DNA from: Ectobius pallidus
Taxonomy: Eukaryota; Arthropoda; Insecta; Blattodea; Ectobiidae
Assembly: GCA_964059195.1 (NCBI GenBank)
Contig: CAXKWD010000003.1
Location: forward strand, 16,288,606-16,352,605
Direction of reading: 5' to 3'
DNA length: 64,000 nt
This document shows, one piece after another, positions 33,785 to 44,536 of this stretch. The position numbers and the translations under genes are program-made. The notes beneath the pieces are model-generated. The model was not told the origin of the DNA and made no database searches. It saw only the letters and a program-made list of their open reading frames with translations. How positions within the stretch are numbered: position 1 is the stretch's first letter; every line of letters starts with the position of its first letter.

Positions 33785-34085
33785 TAAAGCAATATGTTGC
33801 CATGAGAACTGATCTTCATTTGATAACTTAAATTCTTATCTTTCCATAAAATAGGCCTAAATTAGGCATTACTCCGGTACCATTCAACCGATTTGGTCCA
33901 AAATCAAAAGGCTTCTTCCCATAGACGTTATAAATGCATATATCAAGTTTCATGAAAATTCTATAAAGCGTATTTGAGCTATCACGCGTACAGGCACACG
34001 GATAGACAGACAGACAGAGAATAGGTATTTTCCCATCCACCATACAATCTCAGAGAGAACCAGTCTGGCACTTAATAATGAATTA
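33785..34085 (-). repeat. family R copy
   Basis: Minus strand. The reverse complement includes AAGTGCCAGACTGGTTCTCT, a GTCTGTCTGTC run, CTCAAATACGCTTTATAGAA and CGTCTATGGGAAGAAGCC. The frame at 33828-34043 is repeat sequence. Confidence 0.75.
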
Positions 34086-34847
34086 AAATCAAACTTCCGT
34101 TTAGTTATGAATATACACAAATACAGTAAAAATATAAAAATGGGGAAATTATATTTAAATGAAAAATGTGTACGTACAACCTGTTCTTTCTATTCAGCCT
34201 TACAATTGATTATCCTTTTTTTCTTAAAAACCAACTTTATTATTACTTTTCTTTTTTAAGGATAATCTTCAGAAGGCAGTTTAATGTTGTCAAAAATTAT
34301 TTATTTTTATCATCAATACTTAAACATTTAGCGAGTGTAGTCTTTTAAGTATCAAATGATCAGGGAGACTTCAAAATGTCTCAGGGCAGAGAATCTTAGC
34401 CAACTTACACAAACACAAACAATACTAATTTTGACCAAAAAATTGTGAATATTTCACCCTCTTAATTGCCTCTAAAACGTTACTGTATCGCCTACTATAT
34501 TGGAGATAGCCTAGAAAAATCAATAATGGATGCAGGTACTACCCGCGCGCCATATCTTGGGCAATGGATTTACGGGGAAGTGAGGGTTGGGGGGAACAAA
34601 ACATAGCTAATCCGCCAGTCTTTCTGCAGTGTTGTCAACCAAAGAAATCACATTTCAGCAGAATCGCGCATACGGTAAGCGCACGTCAACAGCGTAAGTG
34701 TGGATGCCGAATTGGATAATTATTTCCGATGAATCACCCTCGCTATTTTATGTAGTGACATTTAATAGACAACGATTTTAATGCAGTCCAATAATATAAC
34801 GTGGTGATGGTATTGCGTAACAATTAATAACACGTCATAAGACTTTA
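34086..34847. other. unassigned sequence
   Basis: No supported feature. GGATGCCGAATTGG near 34702 is faintly like family G. Confidence 0.35.
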
Positions 34848-35252
34848 CACCTTTTCAACCTCAATTTCGGAAAAAGTAATTTCAATTTCGGAAAAAGTAA
34901 TTCCAATTTCGGAAAAAGTAACTTCAATTTCGGAAAAGGTAATTTCAATTTCGGAAAAAGTAACTTCAATTTCGGAAATGCGAGGGCTATGAAGAGGGTA
35001 TAGTAAAGTTGGTACCACGCTAAGACAAATGACTCAATCGGAGCGAGATTATGTAGAGAAGTAGCTAGAAGGTGTACCTAAATGTTCCAAATAAAACAGT
35101 TTTGATTTTCACTGTGGTTTTCATTTTATGCCCCATCGAATGCTTTAAAAAATAGCCCTCGTATTTCCGAAATTGAAGTTACTTTTTCCGAAATTGAGAT
35201 GACTTTTTCCGAAATTGAAATTACTTTTTCCGAAATTGAGGTTGAAATGGTG
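34848..35252. mobile_element. foldback-like element with 21-bp tandem repeats in both arms
   Basis: 405 bp flanked by TA. The ends are CACCTTTTCAACCTCAATTT and AAATTGAGGTTGAAATGGTG. Left of centre a 21-bp unit (CAATTTCGGAAAAAGTAATT type) repeats five full times plus a partial one, at 34862, 34883, 34904, 34925, 34946 and 34967. The right arm carries four inverted units (about 35165-35240). Inside lies a pair GCGAGGGCTA / TAGCCCTCGT resembling mariner-type termini around a non-coding core. Inverted repeats built of short tandem repeats recall Drosophila Foldback architecture. No frame. Confidence 0.85.
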
Positions 35253-35254
35253 TA

Positions 35255-36884
35255 GTTATCAAATAAATCATTTTCCTCCGGGAAGAGAATGTTATATAAA
35301 TAGGCTCAATATTTTTACACTGGATGACTAGTTTTAACCATAAAGAAGAGTCTTAGCAGAACATGCTTCACCATTTCGTGTTGTAAAACATAAGAGAGGT
35401 TAAGCATCTAAAAGTGGAGAAAACTATAGGCCTAATTTTAAACGTATTTAATACGTTTTGTGAAAAGTTCGCTCAAATTTCAGTCCATGAAATTGACATC
35501 AGAGTTCACGGGAGTGTTAGAAATTAGCACATACGGAATTCTTAAAGAGGTGAGGAAAGTGTTGGATGTACAATGATGTGTTTGTGAAATAAGCAATTCG
35601 AAAAATTGTATTTTTCCCCTTAACTCCATGCGTCAGAAAAGATAATGTCAATAAATAAATAAGGATCCTGAGACAGAATGTAAGCTTAGTATTGAAGCCA
35701 CTAATTGTCAGGGTGTATAGCGTACTTCGTGTTTCAATGTTGTCAGCTGTACCTACGAAGTTGAACGAAACCTACCGAATGAGGACTAGGGAGCCGAGCG
35801 CTCAAGTACCCCTTAAGTAATTTTATGGAAAAACGAATACGGTCATTTTCTTACAGTAGTTATAGAAAGAAGTTTATAATTCACAATTTTATTAAATCGT
35901 TAAAGCCATTTTTAAATAGAAATTTCAAAAAGTTTTAATGAAAGGTTTCCTTAACAAAAGTCAGTTACAGTAAACAAATTACAGGCGGTACGATAAAATT
36001 TTTAAAAAAGTCCATAATTCCCCAAAAAAGAAGTAAGTACAACTAACCAATTACCCGCTACGGATCTCCACAAACAGACAGACAGACGTCTTTCCAAAAA
36101 CACTTTTTCTGTTTCCAGGCATCATGAAACATGTTTTCCTAGTGTTTCTAGATTTCGATAATAAAGAACGTATTTGTAAAATAATTTATTCCTATTTGAT
36201 AAAGCTGTATAGCATTGACCTCTACTTCAGATGAACGACTCTTAAGCTTCTGTTTTATTTTCACTGAAGAAAGAAAAAGAAGATGCTCTTAAGAACAGTA
36301 GCTTCTATTCATGCTCGGATAGTGAACTCGCCATATGTTAGGCTGTCAACTGTTTATATTCAAGAGAAAAAGAAGAAGAAAAGCAAGAGAGGAATTAAAA
36401 TAGATGGCAGAGTTATGCTGGCTTGCAATCTCCAAGGAGATGAGAAGAACAACTGAATAACATTAATTAGCTTTTCTACCTTGAAAATAGACGTCGGGGG
36501 CGTTGAAAGCGAGCTAATAAAGTCGGCCGTGGTATTAACGAAGAAAACTACTGGTTTACAGCATAATATTCTAAAAACAGCTAGCAAACAAGAAACTGTA
36601 TCATAAACCGGGTTTTTATGTCTAGGTTCTGGGATGAGTGTTAAATGGGGTAATGAACGTCTTTTCAAGCCGTCATTACTTTATCAAACAACAGATGACA
36701 TTCTCACCCAATCCAGTTTAATATATCTATTTAAATATCGAATTATGTAGGCTATATTATGAGGAAGAATCAAGTGAAAACCGCATTTAATTTTTTCCCA
36801 CTATTTTACATCCGTACCAAAATCAATTCAACGACAAGGAGCTAAGCTTCATTCCGTAAGAGGATCCACCACTGTTGCTTGCTG
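35255..36884. other. long stretch without recognised feature
   Basis: AT-rich, with a small (GACA) run near 36076. A minus frame at 36360-36668 has no motif. This is one of the few long stretches without an obvious repeat. Confidence 0.35.
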
Positions 36885-37100
36885 CTTTAAAGGCCTAAAT
36901 CGTAGACACCGAGTCCTTATAACCCGTCTGAGAATTGGTCACACAAAAATGACCCACTTCTACCTAATTGCAAGATATAATGAACCACAATGTACAACTT
37001 GCAATTGTCCACTGTCAGTGCCCCATATGCTCACAGAATGCCGCCGCTTCGATCACATCAGGAAAAATTACAAGATACCAGACAACTTACAAGTTCCTAA
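36885..37100 (+). pseudogene. Jockey-type LINE C-terminal zinc-knuckle region
   Basis: Translates on the plus strand as RHRVLITRLRIGHTKMTHFY then PQCTTCNCPLSVPHMLTECR. The L.RLRIGHT...H motif and the CxxCxxxxxxxHxxxxC knuckle are typical of the end of Jockey/CR1-type ORF2, after the RNase H or connecting region. 5' truncated. No poly-A tail is obvious. Confidence 0.8.
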
Positions 37101-37339
37101 TAATGTAAAAATGTAAAAAAGTTACATTATTTCTAAAAGATATTCATGTTTATTAGAGTAAAATTTAAAAGTTATATCATCATTTGTAAAACTCTGTCAT
37201 TAACATTGTTCTAATATTCATAACTGGCAAATGCACAATCGCGATTAGACTCTCATGAGTCAAAGCGACTAAAAATAAATTATATTTAAAAAAAAAAAGA
37301 ATGTTAGCTTGTACATTATTTTCTACATAGTCCCCTCCC

Positions 37340-37385
37340 AGTTGCACTTTGTTATATCAGTTTACCTTATTTTATTTAAATTGTT
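37340..37385 (+). repeat. family R terminal fragment
   Basis: GTTATATCAGTTTACCTTAT matches the end of the 6895 copy. Confidence 0.5.
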
Positions 37386-37389
37386 TTTG

Positions 37390-37467
37390 AAGACTGCAGG
37401 CGGGCCACACAAAACTAGCTTATGGGCCGGATTACGCCCCCTGACCGTAGTTTGGCAAGCCTTGGCC
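37390..37467 (-). mobile_element. hAT MITE end fragment
   Basis: GGGCCGGATTACGCCCCCTG then GACCGTAGTTTGGCAAGCC resembles the reverse of the terminus at 26421. Only one end is present. Confidence 0.45.
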
Positions 37468-37680
37468 TATAGGAGCTACAACTTTTAATTTGAGACTTCT
37501 TTCCCTTGCAAATTCTGCGAAGAATACACGGAAAGCATAAATGAGTAGAACTAAGAGGGTCATTAAAGACACAAATTGGTCTGGGGATAAGACGGTTGGT
37601 AGTACAAGTTTGATACATTTAGGATTTTAAGTTGGCATCACTAGGATGAGTTATAATCAGCCTCAAAATTAAGTTAAACG
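37468..37680. other. unassigned; leader of mariner remnant
   Basis: AAGTTGGCATCAC near 37630 looks like mariner 5' untranslated sequence upstream of the transposase start. Confidence 0.35.
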
Positions 37681-38079
37681 ATGTCGGGTCTTCTTGAAAA
37701 TTTCACATTGGTTGAACAACGTTCTGTGATTCGTTTTTTGATTGCTGAAGGTGAAAAACCAGCTAATATATACTCTAGAATGACTAAAGTGTATGGTGAA
37801 AGATGTATGAACTGTGGAAATTTTACAGGTGGCTGACGAACACCGTTCTGGTCGGCCTGTTGAACTTGCGATTTAGCACCCTCTAATTTCCATTTGTTTG
37901 GTCCACTGAAGGAGGCATTACGTGGGAAGAAGTTCCAGGATAACGAGGATGTCAAGAAATTTGTGGGAAATTGGCTCCGACACCATGACAAAGAGTTCTT
38001 TGCAGCCGGTATAAAAAAAAAGCTAGTAACCCGTTGGGACAAGTGCATAAATGTTGATGGGGATTATGCTGAAAAGTAG
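37681..38079 (+). pseudogene. mariner transposase, internally deleted
   Basis: Starts ATG at 37681: the N-terminal HTH part reads LVEQRSVIRFLIAEGEKP and KVYGERCM. A frameshift leads to ADEHRSGRPVEL, and after a large deletion near 37870 the C-terminus resumes with DLAPSNFHLFGPLKEALRGK and WDKCINVDGDYAEK, ending TAG at 38079. DLAP.(D/N)FHLF carries the last acidic catalytic residue of the DD34D triad; the first two lie in the deleted part. The family is about 345 residues long and only about 130 codons remain, so it is inactive. Closest in style to SETMAR-type mariners. Confidence 0.9.
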
Positions 38080-39030
38080 GAAAAGTCTTGTTTTGTAAAA
38101 ATAATCGGTATTTTTCTCCTGGTCAGTTTATCTCTTTAATTAGCCCTCGTATTTACCAAAAAAGATGGAGGATGGGACCCCTAGATGAAATTACATCCTA
38201 TGTGTGGATTTAAAAGGTGATGTAAGGAATGATTCCAGTTAAGGAGAATCGTAGAACTTGCGGGATACTGCTTTCAGATGTCTCAACCCGTACAGAACTT
38301 AGGATTCTTCAAACTGTTATTATTCATTCCCTCCACTTCGTCAGCTCTATGACGGGCACATTTCTGGGGACTGATAAAGAATGTACAGTACTAGAATGAT
38401 GAGTTTGTGACGTCATTGGAAATATCTGTTCCATGAAATTGGATTTCAGAATCTCATGAATTTCTGTCAAACCAAGTCGACTCGATTCTCCTTTCTACTT
38501 CGTGTGATCAAGTGTGTATCATCGTACTATTCACAGGGAATTGCGTTTCATTCGTTGTTTTTTTTATAATCTATTTTTAACGAATTTACAATTACAATTC
38601 TTTTATTTTACCTTGGAATTAAGTCATTAGGCCTTCTCTTCTATTCAACCAGGATTAATACAACTGAATTTTACAATAATACAATAGAACAAGCATGATA
38701 AAAGTACAGTACAAAGTTACATATACACAGAAACACGAATATAGCCTACTACTATCATTTGAGGCTTAAGAACTAGTTCTCTAGAGATAACACAATGCAC
38801 AAAACCAGTATGTTAAATAGTTTGCTACTTACTGAGATTTAAACTATTACTAAAATTTTAACTATTACTAAGAAATGTAATGTGAAAGAAAATGAAAAGT
38901 TGTAGATAATTTAACATCTGCTTGTAGGCTAAGTACAGTATTTGATTGTTTTCCACAACAGAAAATCACAAAAAATCGTTTCGTTATCTTTAATTATTAT
39001 TTATTTATATTTACCACGGTAAACCATAAA
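38080..39030. other. mostly unassigned; weak LINE 3' fragment
   Basis: TTAGCCCTCGTATTTAC at about 38137 resembles mariner terminal sequence. 38600-38720 (AGGCCTTCTCTTCTATTCAA) resembles the 42665-42730 LINE-like tail. Otherwise nothing supported. Confidence 0.35.
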
Positions 39031-39040
39031 CGGTATAATA

Positions 39041-39350
39041 GTCCGCCGGCGTTGTCTTGTGGTTAGCGTCGCTGACTAAAGATCCGTCGGCCCGGGTTCC
39101 CGGTACCTCCTCGGATTTTTCTGAGGTAGGGAGGTCTGGTAGGGGTGCACTCAGCCTCGTGATTCAAATTGAGGAGCTACTTGATAGAGAAGTAGCGACT
39201 CCGGTCAAGAACACCACCATTAACGGCCGTGGGTGTCGGCATGCTGACCACATGCCCCCCAATCCTGCCGTCTGCCTACGGGAGATGACGCAGCGGTCGG
39301 GTGGTAGGCCAAGTCCCTCCAGGGATGTAGCGCCACGGAGTTAAGTTAAG
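39041..39350 (+). mobile_element. tRNA-derived SINE family 2, copy 2
   Basis: Collinear with 7685-8000. Part of box B is lost (GGCCCGGGTTCCCGGTACC lacks the GATC core). TAAACCATA occurs at 39020-39028 and 39352-39360 and may be remnants of the target duplication. Confidence 0.85.
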
Positions 39351-39364
39351 TTAAACCATATAAT

Positions 39365-39866
39365 AAGTTACTTACTTACTCAATGGCAATAGACAACAAT
39401 TCCTCAGCAAGCTAAAGGAATATTATCTATTTTATGGAAACCGAAGGTTCATTGACGCGCTTACCAGAGCCCGCCATTCTACCCTATTCTGTGCTAACTC
39501 CATCCAACCATCCCTCTCAAATCCTACTTCTCTTAAACCTATCCTAATATTGTCCTCCCACCTACGCCTAGGTCTTCCACGTGGTCTTTTCCCTTCGGGT
39601 CGCCCTGTCAATATTTTTGAGGTATGTCTTTCCTCCCACATACGCGCAAAATGTCCAGTCCATTTCATCCCCCGTGATTTAATTATCCTTACTATATCCG
39701 GTGAAGAGTACAGGTTACGAAGCTTGTCATTATGCAGTTTTCTACAGTCCCCATTTTCAACTCTCTTAGGCCCAAATATGTTCCTAAGCACCCTGTTTTC
39801 GAATACTCTCAGATTATGTTCTTCCCGACCAGTATATACAACCGGCAGTATAATAGTCATATAAAT
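39365..39866 (-). pseudogene. LINE family A reverse transcriptase tail, longest open copy
   Basis: Minus-strand frame 39432-39860 (142 codons) reads ILPVVYTGREEHNLRVFENR, then SPDIVRIIKSRGMKWTGHFA, GRPEGKRPRGRPRRRWEDNI and WMELAQNRVEWRA. Compared with other copies, the residues between VV and REEHN are deleted in frame. This is the C-terminal region after the RT fingers/palm and contains no catalytic motif. 5' truncated. Its 5' edge meets a hAT element at 39876. Confidence 0.88.
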
Positions 39867-39875
39867 ATTATTATT

Positions 39876-40335
39876 AGGGGCGGATTTCTATGACCTAAAA
39901 AATAGGATATATGCATGCATTTATGACTTAAAAAACATTAAAATATGACCAATAAAATTTAAAATGTGACTTTACCACTTACACATTGTGTATATATTTT
40001 TAAGTTTCATTAAAATACATTTTATTAAAATATATTGTTAATTATTTAAAATATCTGTAAATTCTCAAAAAGTAACATTATAATGCAAAATTTACAAAAT
40101 TATGAAACTTCAAAATTTCTTTAATATGCATACAAATATGCCAAAAATATGACCTAAATATGCATATACATACTAAATAAGCTACAATAGTTGGAAATTT
40201 CCTAAATATGCAGTTATATGCACAATAAGAGCCGTTCCATTTTCACCAGGATGCTTGGAATCGGGTTTAAATTAGTCGGAAACCAGAAATAATGCAAAGG
40301 GGAAAATATGACATGTCATAGAAATCCGCCCCCTA
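39876..40335. mobile_element. hAT-type element, TAGGGGCGG family, copy 2
   Basis: 460 bp, nearly collinear with 16876-17343 and with the same termini. The 8-bp duplication ATTATTAT lies at 39868-39875 and 40336-40343, confirming the element boundaries deduced from copy 1. Confidence 0.9.
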
Positions 40336-40343
40336 ATTATTAT

Positions 40344-40829
40344 TATCATCATCATTATATTTTCCTGTTACAGCAGCACTATATCCGGTGAAGAGTACAA
40401 AATATAAAATTATGTAATTCTGTTAATAACGATATTCTAATTATTTTTTGTTAAAAAAAAGATTCAAATAAAACATGTAACAGTTGAGTAAATAATCACG
40501 ACCACCTGCTAGTTAGAAATAAAGCCGCAAAGTTATGGGAACTACCTAAGTGAGTATAATATTGCAGTCTCAGCCACCATAACCCGAATTGCCATGACCA
40601 CCTTATCTTAACAGTTGGCAGTTTCCTGTAAGTTGGGTTGCAGCGTGTGCAGGCGTGGAAGCATGATGCGACTTGATGACCGCTTCGCCTTCATATCTCG
40701 CCTGCCCGCACCTTCTCGCTTCCAGTAATTAACACGGCTATTCACGCTCAGGTGGCTCATTCTAGTAAGGAAATGCACCTCACAGCTCTGCTTACTTCCC
40801 TATCTTATTACCAGAGCAGTGCCTGTTTT
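40344..40829. other. unassigned sequence
   Basis: No supported feature. Confidence 0.4.
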
Positions 40830-40925
40830 CATGCAGTTCAGAATTTCTTATCTTCTCGCCTTTTGTCCAGAAATTTAAAAATAAAAATGTATAGGACAAT
40901 TATCCTTCCGGTTGTAGCCTATTAT

Positions 40926-41418
40926 ATGGACTCGCTTCGCTCAATGGGGCCTCCGCCCCCCCCCCCAACCCCCCGCTACGGTTCTCGGGAAAGGTTTTTT
41001 TAAAATACCTATGGGAGATAGAGTGCGTGAATTTAGTCTGCTGTATTATTGGCTATTACCTTTTTGCCACTTTCAGAGCCCTATGTGAACACTGTTTGAT
41101 AATACCGTTGCCATCGGAACCGAGCCCTTATTCGGGGGTTTTTAGGGCTAAAAATTAAAAAAATAACTTTTTGGAATTTTTCTGTGGTTTACAGCCAGAA
41201 GCTATAGGCCTATGTACACCAAATTTCAAGTTTCTAGCTCATCTGAAAGTGGGCAAACATTAATGACAGCGAGTGAGTGAGTGAGTGAGTGAGTGAGTGA
41301 GTGAGTGAGTGAGTGAGTGAGTGAGTGAGTGAGTGAGTGAGTGAGTGAGTGAGTGAGTGAGTGAGTGAGTGAGTGAGTGAGTGAGTGAGTGAGTGAGTCA
41401 GCCATGTGCCTTTTTTTA
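40926..41418 (-). mobile_element. Helitron-like insert in LINE-A
   Basis: In reverse complement it starts CTATAAAAAAAGGCACATGG, followed by CTGACTCACTCACTC, much like the Helitron 5' ends at 10770 and 60942. It ends near 40926 with GAGCGAAGCGAGTCC, a possible hairpin arm, but no CTRR is clear. Part of the interior (TTCAAGTTTCTAGCTCATCT) recurs at about 58080. Confidence 0.55.
41271..41398. repeat. (GAGT)32 microsatellite
   Basis: An uninterrupted run of about 32 GAGT units, an expansion of the short CTCA/GACT repeats found at the Helitron 5' end. It generates the THSLTHSL frames on the minus strand. Confidence 0.97.
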
Positions 41419-42039
41419 TAGGGATGTGAGACATGGTCGCTTACTCTTCGAAAAGAACATAATCTGAGAGTGTTGGAAAACAGAGAGGGCTTAGGAAAAT
41501 ATTTGGAACTAAGAGTGATGAAAACGGTGACTGGAGAAAACTGCATAACGATGAGCTTCATGACCTGTACTCTTCACCGAATGTAGTAAGTATTATTAAA
41601 ACACAGAGGGTGAAATGGGCTGGACATGTTGCGTGCATGGGGGAGGAAAGACATCTCAGAAATATTGACTGGGAGACCCGAAGGAAAAGACCACTTGGAA
41701 GACCTAAACGTAGGAGAGAGGACAATACTAGGATAGATTTAAGAGAAGTAGGATTTGCGAGGGATGGTTGGATGGAGTTAGCACAGAATACGGTTGAATG
41801 GCGGGCTCAGGTAAGTGTGGCAATGAACCTCCGGGTTCTATAAAATAGATAATATTCCTTTAAATTGCTTAAGTATTGTCTATTGCCATTGAGTAAGTAA
41901 ATATTACCGAAGTAGTTGTAAAAATCTAGTAGGGAACACTCAACTAAATTTCTCAGTCCTTCATATTGCGACATAAGGGAATTTGCCTATACTCTTTATT
42001 TTTGGAGCTCCCCCATATATAATAGTAAATACTGTTAGA

Positions 42040-42175
42040 AGAACTTAAAGACAATATCGCAAGATAAATTAACTCTATCTCGGAGGCTGAACTTATGCGC
42101 GAGAAAGAAAATTTCCTAAAATGGTGCCAGTGTTGTGTGGATGCAAGAGAAGGACATTTCCAACGTCTCTTGTGA
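42040..42175 (+). pseudogene. Tc1/mariner-type transposase C-terminal end
   Basis: Plus-strand translation SISEAELMRE, then NFLKWCQCCVDAREGHFQRL and a final Leu before the stop at 42173-42175. The ending C...C...GGHF..LL is typical of the extreme C-terminus of IS630/Tc1/mariner-type transposases. A stop lies just upstream, so only about 37 codons survive. Weak but specific resemblance. Confidence 0.45.
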
Positions 42176-42664
42176 TGAGGTACGTGGTTAAGTTCATTGT
42201 AATTTTAACTTCAATTGTGAGAACCTGAATCATTACAACGTTAGCGGCTTTATTTGCGTAGATATTTCACCCGATCGCTCGGGAGTTAGAGCTGTGGCCG
42301 CCGCGACGCAGAATCCCGCACGATTGGCCAACCCTTACGTGAAACGCGCAGTTTTATGTCACATGTAATGAACGTATTGTAGGATGGTCGAATGACCACC
42401 GGCGTGGTCTTGTCATTAGCGTCGCTGACTACAGATCCGTCGACCTGGGTTCGATCTCCGGTACCTCCTCGGATTTTTCTGAGGTAGGGAGGTCTGGTAG
42501 GGGTGCACTCAACCTCGTGATTCAAATTGAGGAGCTGCTTGATAGAGAAGTAGCGGCTCCGGTCATGGAAACCACCATTAACAGCCGTGGGTGTCGGCAT
42601 GCTGACCACATGCCTTCCAATCCTGCCATCTGCCTATGGTAGATGACGCAGCGGTCGGATAGTA

Positions 42665-42760
42665 TTTATTTATTTATTTAACCTGGCGGAGTTAAGGCCA
42701 TAAGGCCTTCTCTACCACTCAGCCAAGGGCAAATACATGAAATACATAATGATGATAATG

Positions 42761-42819
<59 letters not shown>

Positions 42820-43087
42820 TAATAATAATACTAATAATAATAATTAATAATAAATTTAAAAAGAACTGATATACATAAATATAAGAAACGAACATTAAAT
42901 ACAAAGAAAAAAAATCGAACATAAGTACTTGAATAATATGAATATATAATAGGCCTACAAATGACTAAAAATAAAGAAATTTAAAAAATGAAAGTCTAAA
43001 CAAATACATTCTTAGTTATTACAAAATATAATGAAAATTAAAATATATATTACTAATTAGCATCAATTCCTAAATGTTATTGTAGTA
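42665..43087 (-). mobile_element. LINE-like 3' fragment inserted in SINE
   Basis: It starts on the plus strand with TTTATTTATTTATTTAACCT (a tail in reverse), then GGCGGAGTTAAGGCCATAAG and GCCTTCTCTACCACTCAG. TAGTA flanks it (42660-42664, 43083-43087). An AAT microsatellite at 42763-42862 occupies much of it. Related tails lie at 38600-38720 and 48653-48705. Confidence 0.7.
42763..42862. repeat. (AAT)n microsatellite
   Basis: About 30 AAT units with a few AATT variants. It accounts for the Tyr-run frame on the minus strand. Confidence 0.95.
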
Positions 43088-43137
43088 GTCCTTGTCCTTT
43101 CAGGGATGTAGCGCCACAGAGGAGGAGGATGGTCGAA

Positions 43138-43867
43138 CAAAACACTTTTTTTGCAGAAACCAATAGAGAAAACCATAAAAGTTCCCCAAGATCCTGCTAC
43201 GCCACTGAGCACAATTCATTTCATTCAAATGCATTCCTTGGTATTCTCCCCATAGCTTGGCCAGTCTCCATGCCGAGAATTGACCTGGAAGAGTTTTCTT
43301 CATCCTAGCAGCAAGTTATAAACACAGAACTGCCAACGAAGGACCAATCAATAACTAGAATACACGATTCTTCTATTGTCAAGAAAGATCGCCGTAAAAG
43401 AACGGAAGAAAAGCTCCTAAGAAAAATTTTTAAGGAAAGGAGAGAAAAAAGGAAAATATATATTATATAAAAGTTTGTGGGACTAAAAGTCCTCGTAAAG
43501 AGATCGAGTGGAGAAATTAAGGCCCGCCCGTCCGTTTTATTTGCAACTGCACACCATTACTGTAAACCTTAGTTGGTACGCTACTTGACTCAGTACCCAA
43601 GGGCTCTTCAACCTCGTTTTTCTACGGACACTTTAGTGGGTCTCTTTTTTTTATAAATCGGCGTAGTAAATTCCAGTTCAAATAATTCTAATCCTTTCCC
43701 CAGAGCCAAATTTATGAATTCATACAAGCAGTCTTAAATTAAGTATAAATAAAAAGATGTTAGCCCGTTATAATACTTACTGAGATATAAAATATGGCAA
43801 AGTCCTACTCATCCCTATTCCCTTTCGTACAAATAATATTAATTATACATTTCTTTCAATTTAGCCA
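43138..43867. other. unassigned sequence
   Basis: No supported feature. Confidence 0.35.
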
Positions 43868-44245
43868 CTTGCATATATCCAATGGCAATAGGCAATTCCT
43901 AAGCTAGCTAAAGGAATATTACCTATTTTACGGAACCCGAAGGTTCATTTCCGTGCTTACATACAACTCTATTCTATGCTAATTCCAGCCAACCGTCCTT
44001 CGTAAATCCTAATTCCCTTAAATCTATCCTAATATTGTCCACCCATCTACGTCTACGTCTTCCAAGTGGTCTTTTCCCTTCGGGTCTCCCAGTCAATACT
44101 TTTCCTCACCCATGCGCGCAACATCTCCAGCCCATTTCATCCTCCGTGATTTAATTACCCTTACTATATCCGGTGACGAGTACAGGTCATGAAGCTCGTC
44201 AATATGTAATTTTCTCCAGTCCCCGTTTTCATCTCTCTTATTCAC
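43868..44245 (-). pseudogene. LINE family A tail, frame broken
   Basis: Minus-strand copy. The 3' tail (complement of CAATAGGCAATTCCTAAGCT) is followed by the region encoding the Arg-rich GRPRRR segment, with several deletions (for example near 44100). No open frame survives. Shorter than other copies and joined at about 44250 to a mariner remnant. Confidence 0.78.
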
Positions 44246-44252
44246 AAATAAG

Positions 44253-44536
44253 GTCCAGGCTTTAGGGTGGATGTTTAAACACCTCCCAGCCGAACTTCTG
44301 CAGGAGACTTACTATGAGGTGTTTAAACATCCACTCTACAGCCCGGACCTCGCTCCCAGTGATTTCCATCTTTCCCTACACCTCAAGAAATGAAAGAGAA
44401 TGACACAGAGGAGTAGAAGGTTGTCACACAGTGGTTGAAATCCCAGGCGGCAGACTTGTACGGCACAGGTGTTCAGAAGTTGGTCTTTCGGTATGACAAA
44501 TGTTTCGATTCCGGTGGCGAATATGTTGAAAAATAG
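44253..44536 (+). pseudogene. mariner transposase C-terminus with inverted segment
   Basis: Plus strand: EVFKHPLYSPDLAPSDFHLS, then broken frames to SFGMTNVSIPVANMLKN and a stop near 44536. The YSPDLAPSDFH motif holds the last Asp of the mariner triad. Upstream, 44253-44288 is an inverted copy of 44314-44350 (GTTTAAACACCTC / GAGGTGTTTAAAC) around a roughly 27-bp spacer. The spacer is in the opposite orientation to the related copy at 52160-52460. The remnant is decayed and inactive. Confidence 0.82.

Larger units (their letters stand above)
40830..41910 (+). pseudogene. LINE family A copy interrupted by a Helitron-like insert
   Basis: Plus strand. FLSSRLLSRNLKIKMYRTII then LPVVAYYMDS (to about 40930), the latter broken off where related copies read LYGCETWSLTLREEH. 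The LINE resumes at about 41420 with GGATGTGAGACATGGTCGCT and continues through [15 protein letters not shown] and WMELAQNTVEWRAQV to the 3' end ATAGATAATATTCCTTTAAA. The ~490-bp interruption is described separately. Confidence 0.82.
42393..43125 (+). mobile_element. tRNA-derived SINE family 2, copy 3, split by a LINE-like insert
   Basis: Head ACCACCGGCGTGGTCTTGTC with box B GGGTTCGATCTCCGG. The body runs to GCGGTCGGATAGTA (42664) and resumes at 43088 (GTCCTTGTCCTTTCAGGGAT). A perfect 12-bp duplication AGGATGGTCGAA lies at 42381-42392 and 43126-43137. Confidence 0.92.

Noticed and set aside
34862..34979. CRISPR-like regular repeats
   Set aside because: 21-bp units are contiguous with no unique spacers, mirrored in inverse on the right; this is a foldback arm in a eukaryotic setting.
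41226..41561. Long THSLTHSL open frames
   Set aside because: Translation of the (GAGT)n microsatellite; no real protein.
42719..42922. Poly-Tyr open frame
   Set aside because: Translation of an AAT/TTA microsatellite; the same applies to 55851-56130 and 57681-57926.
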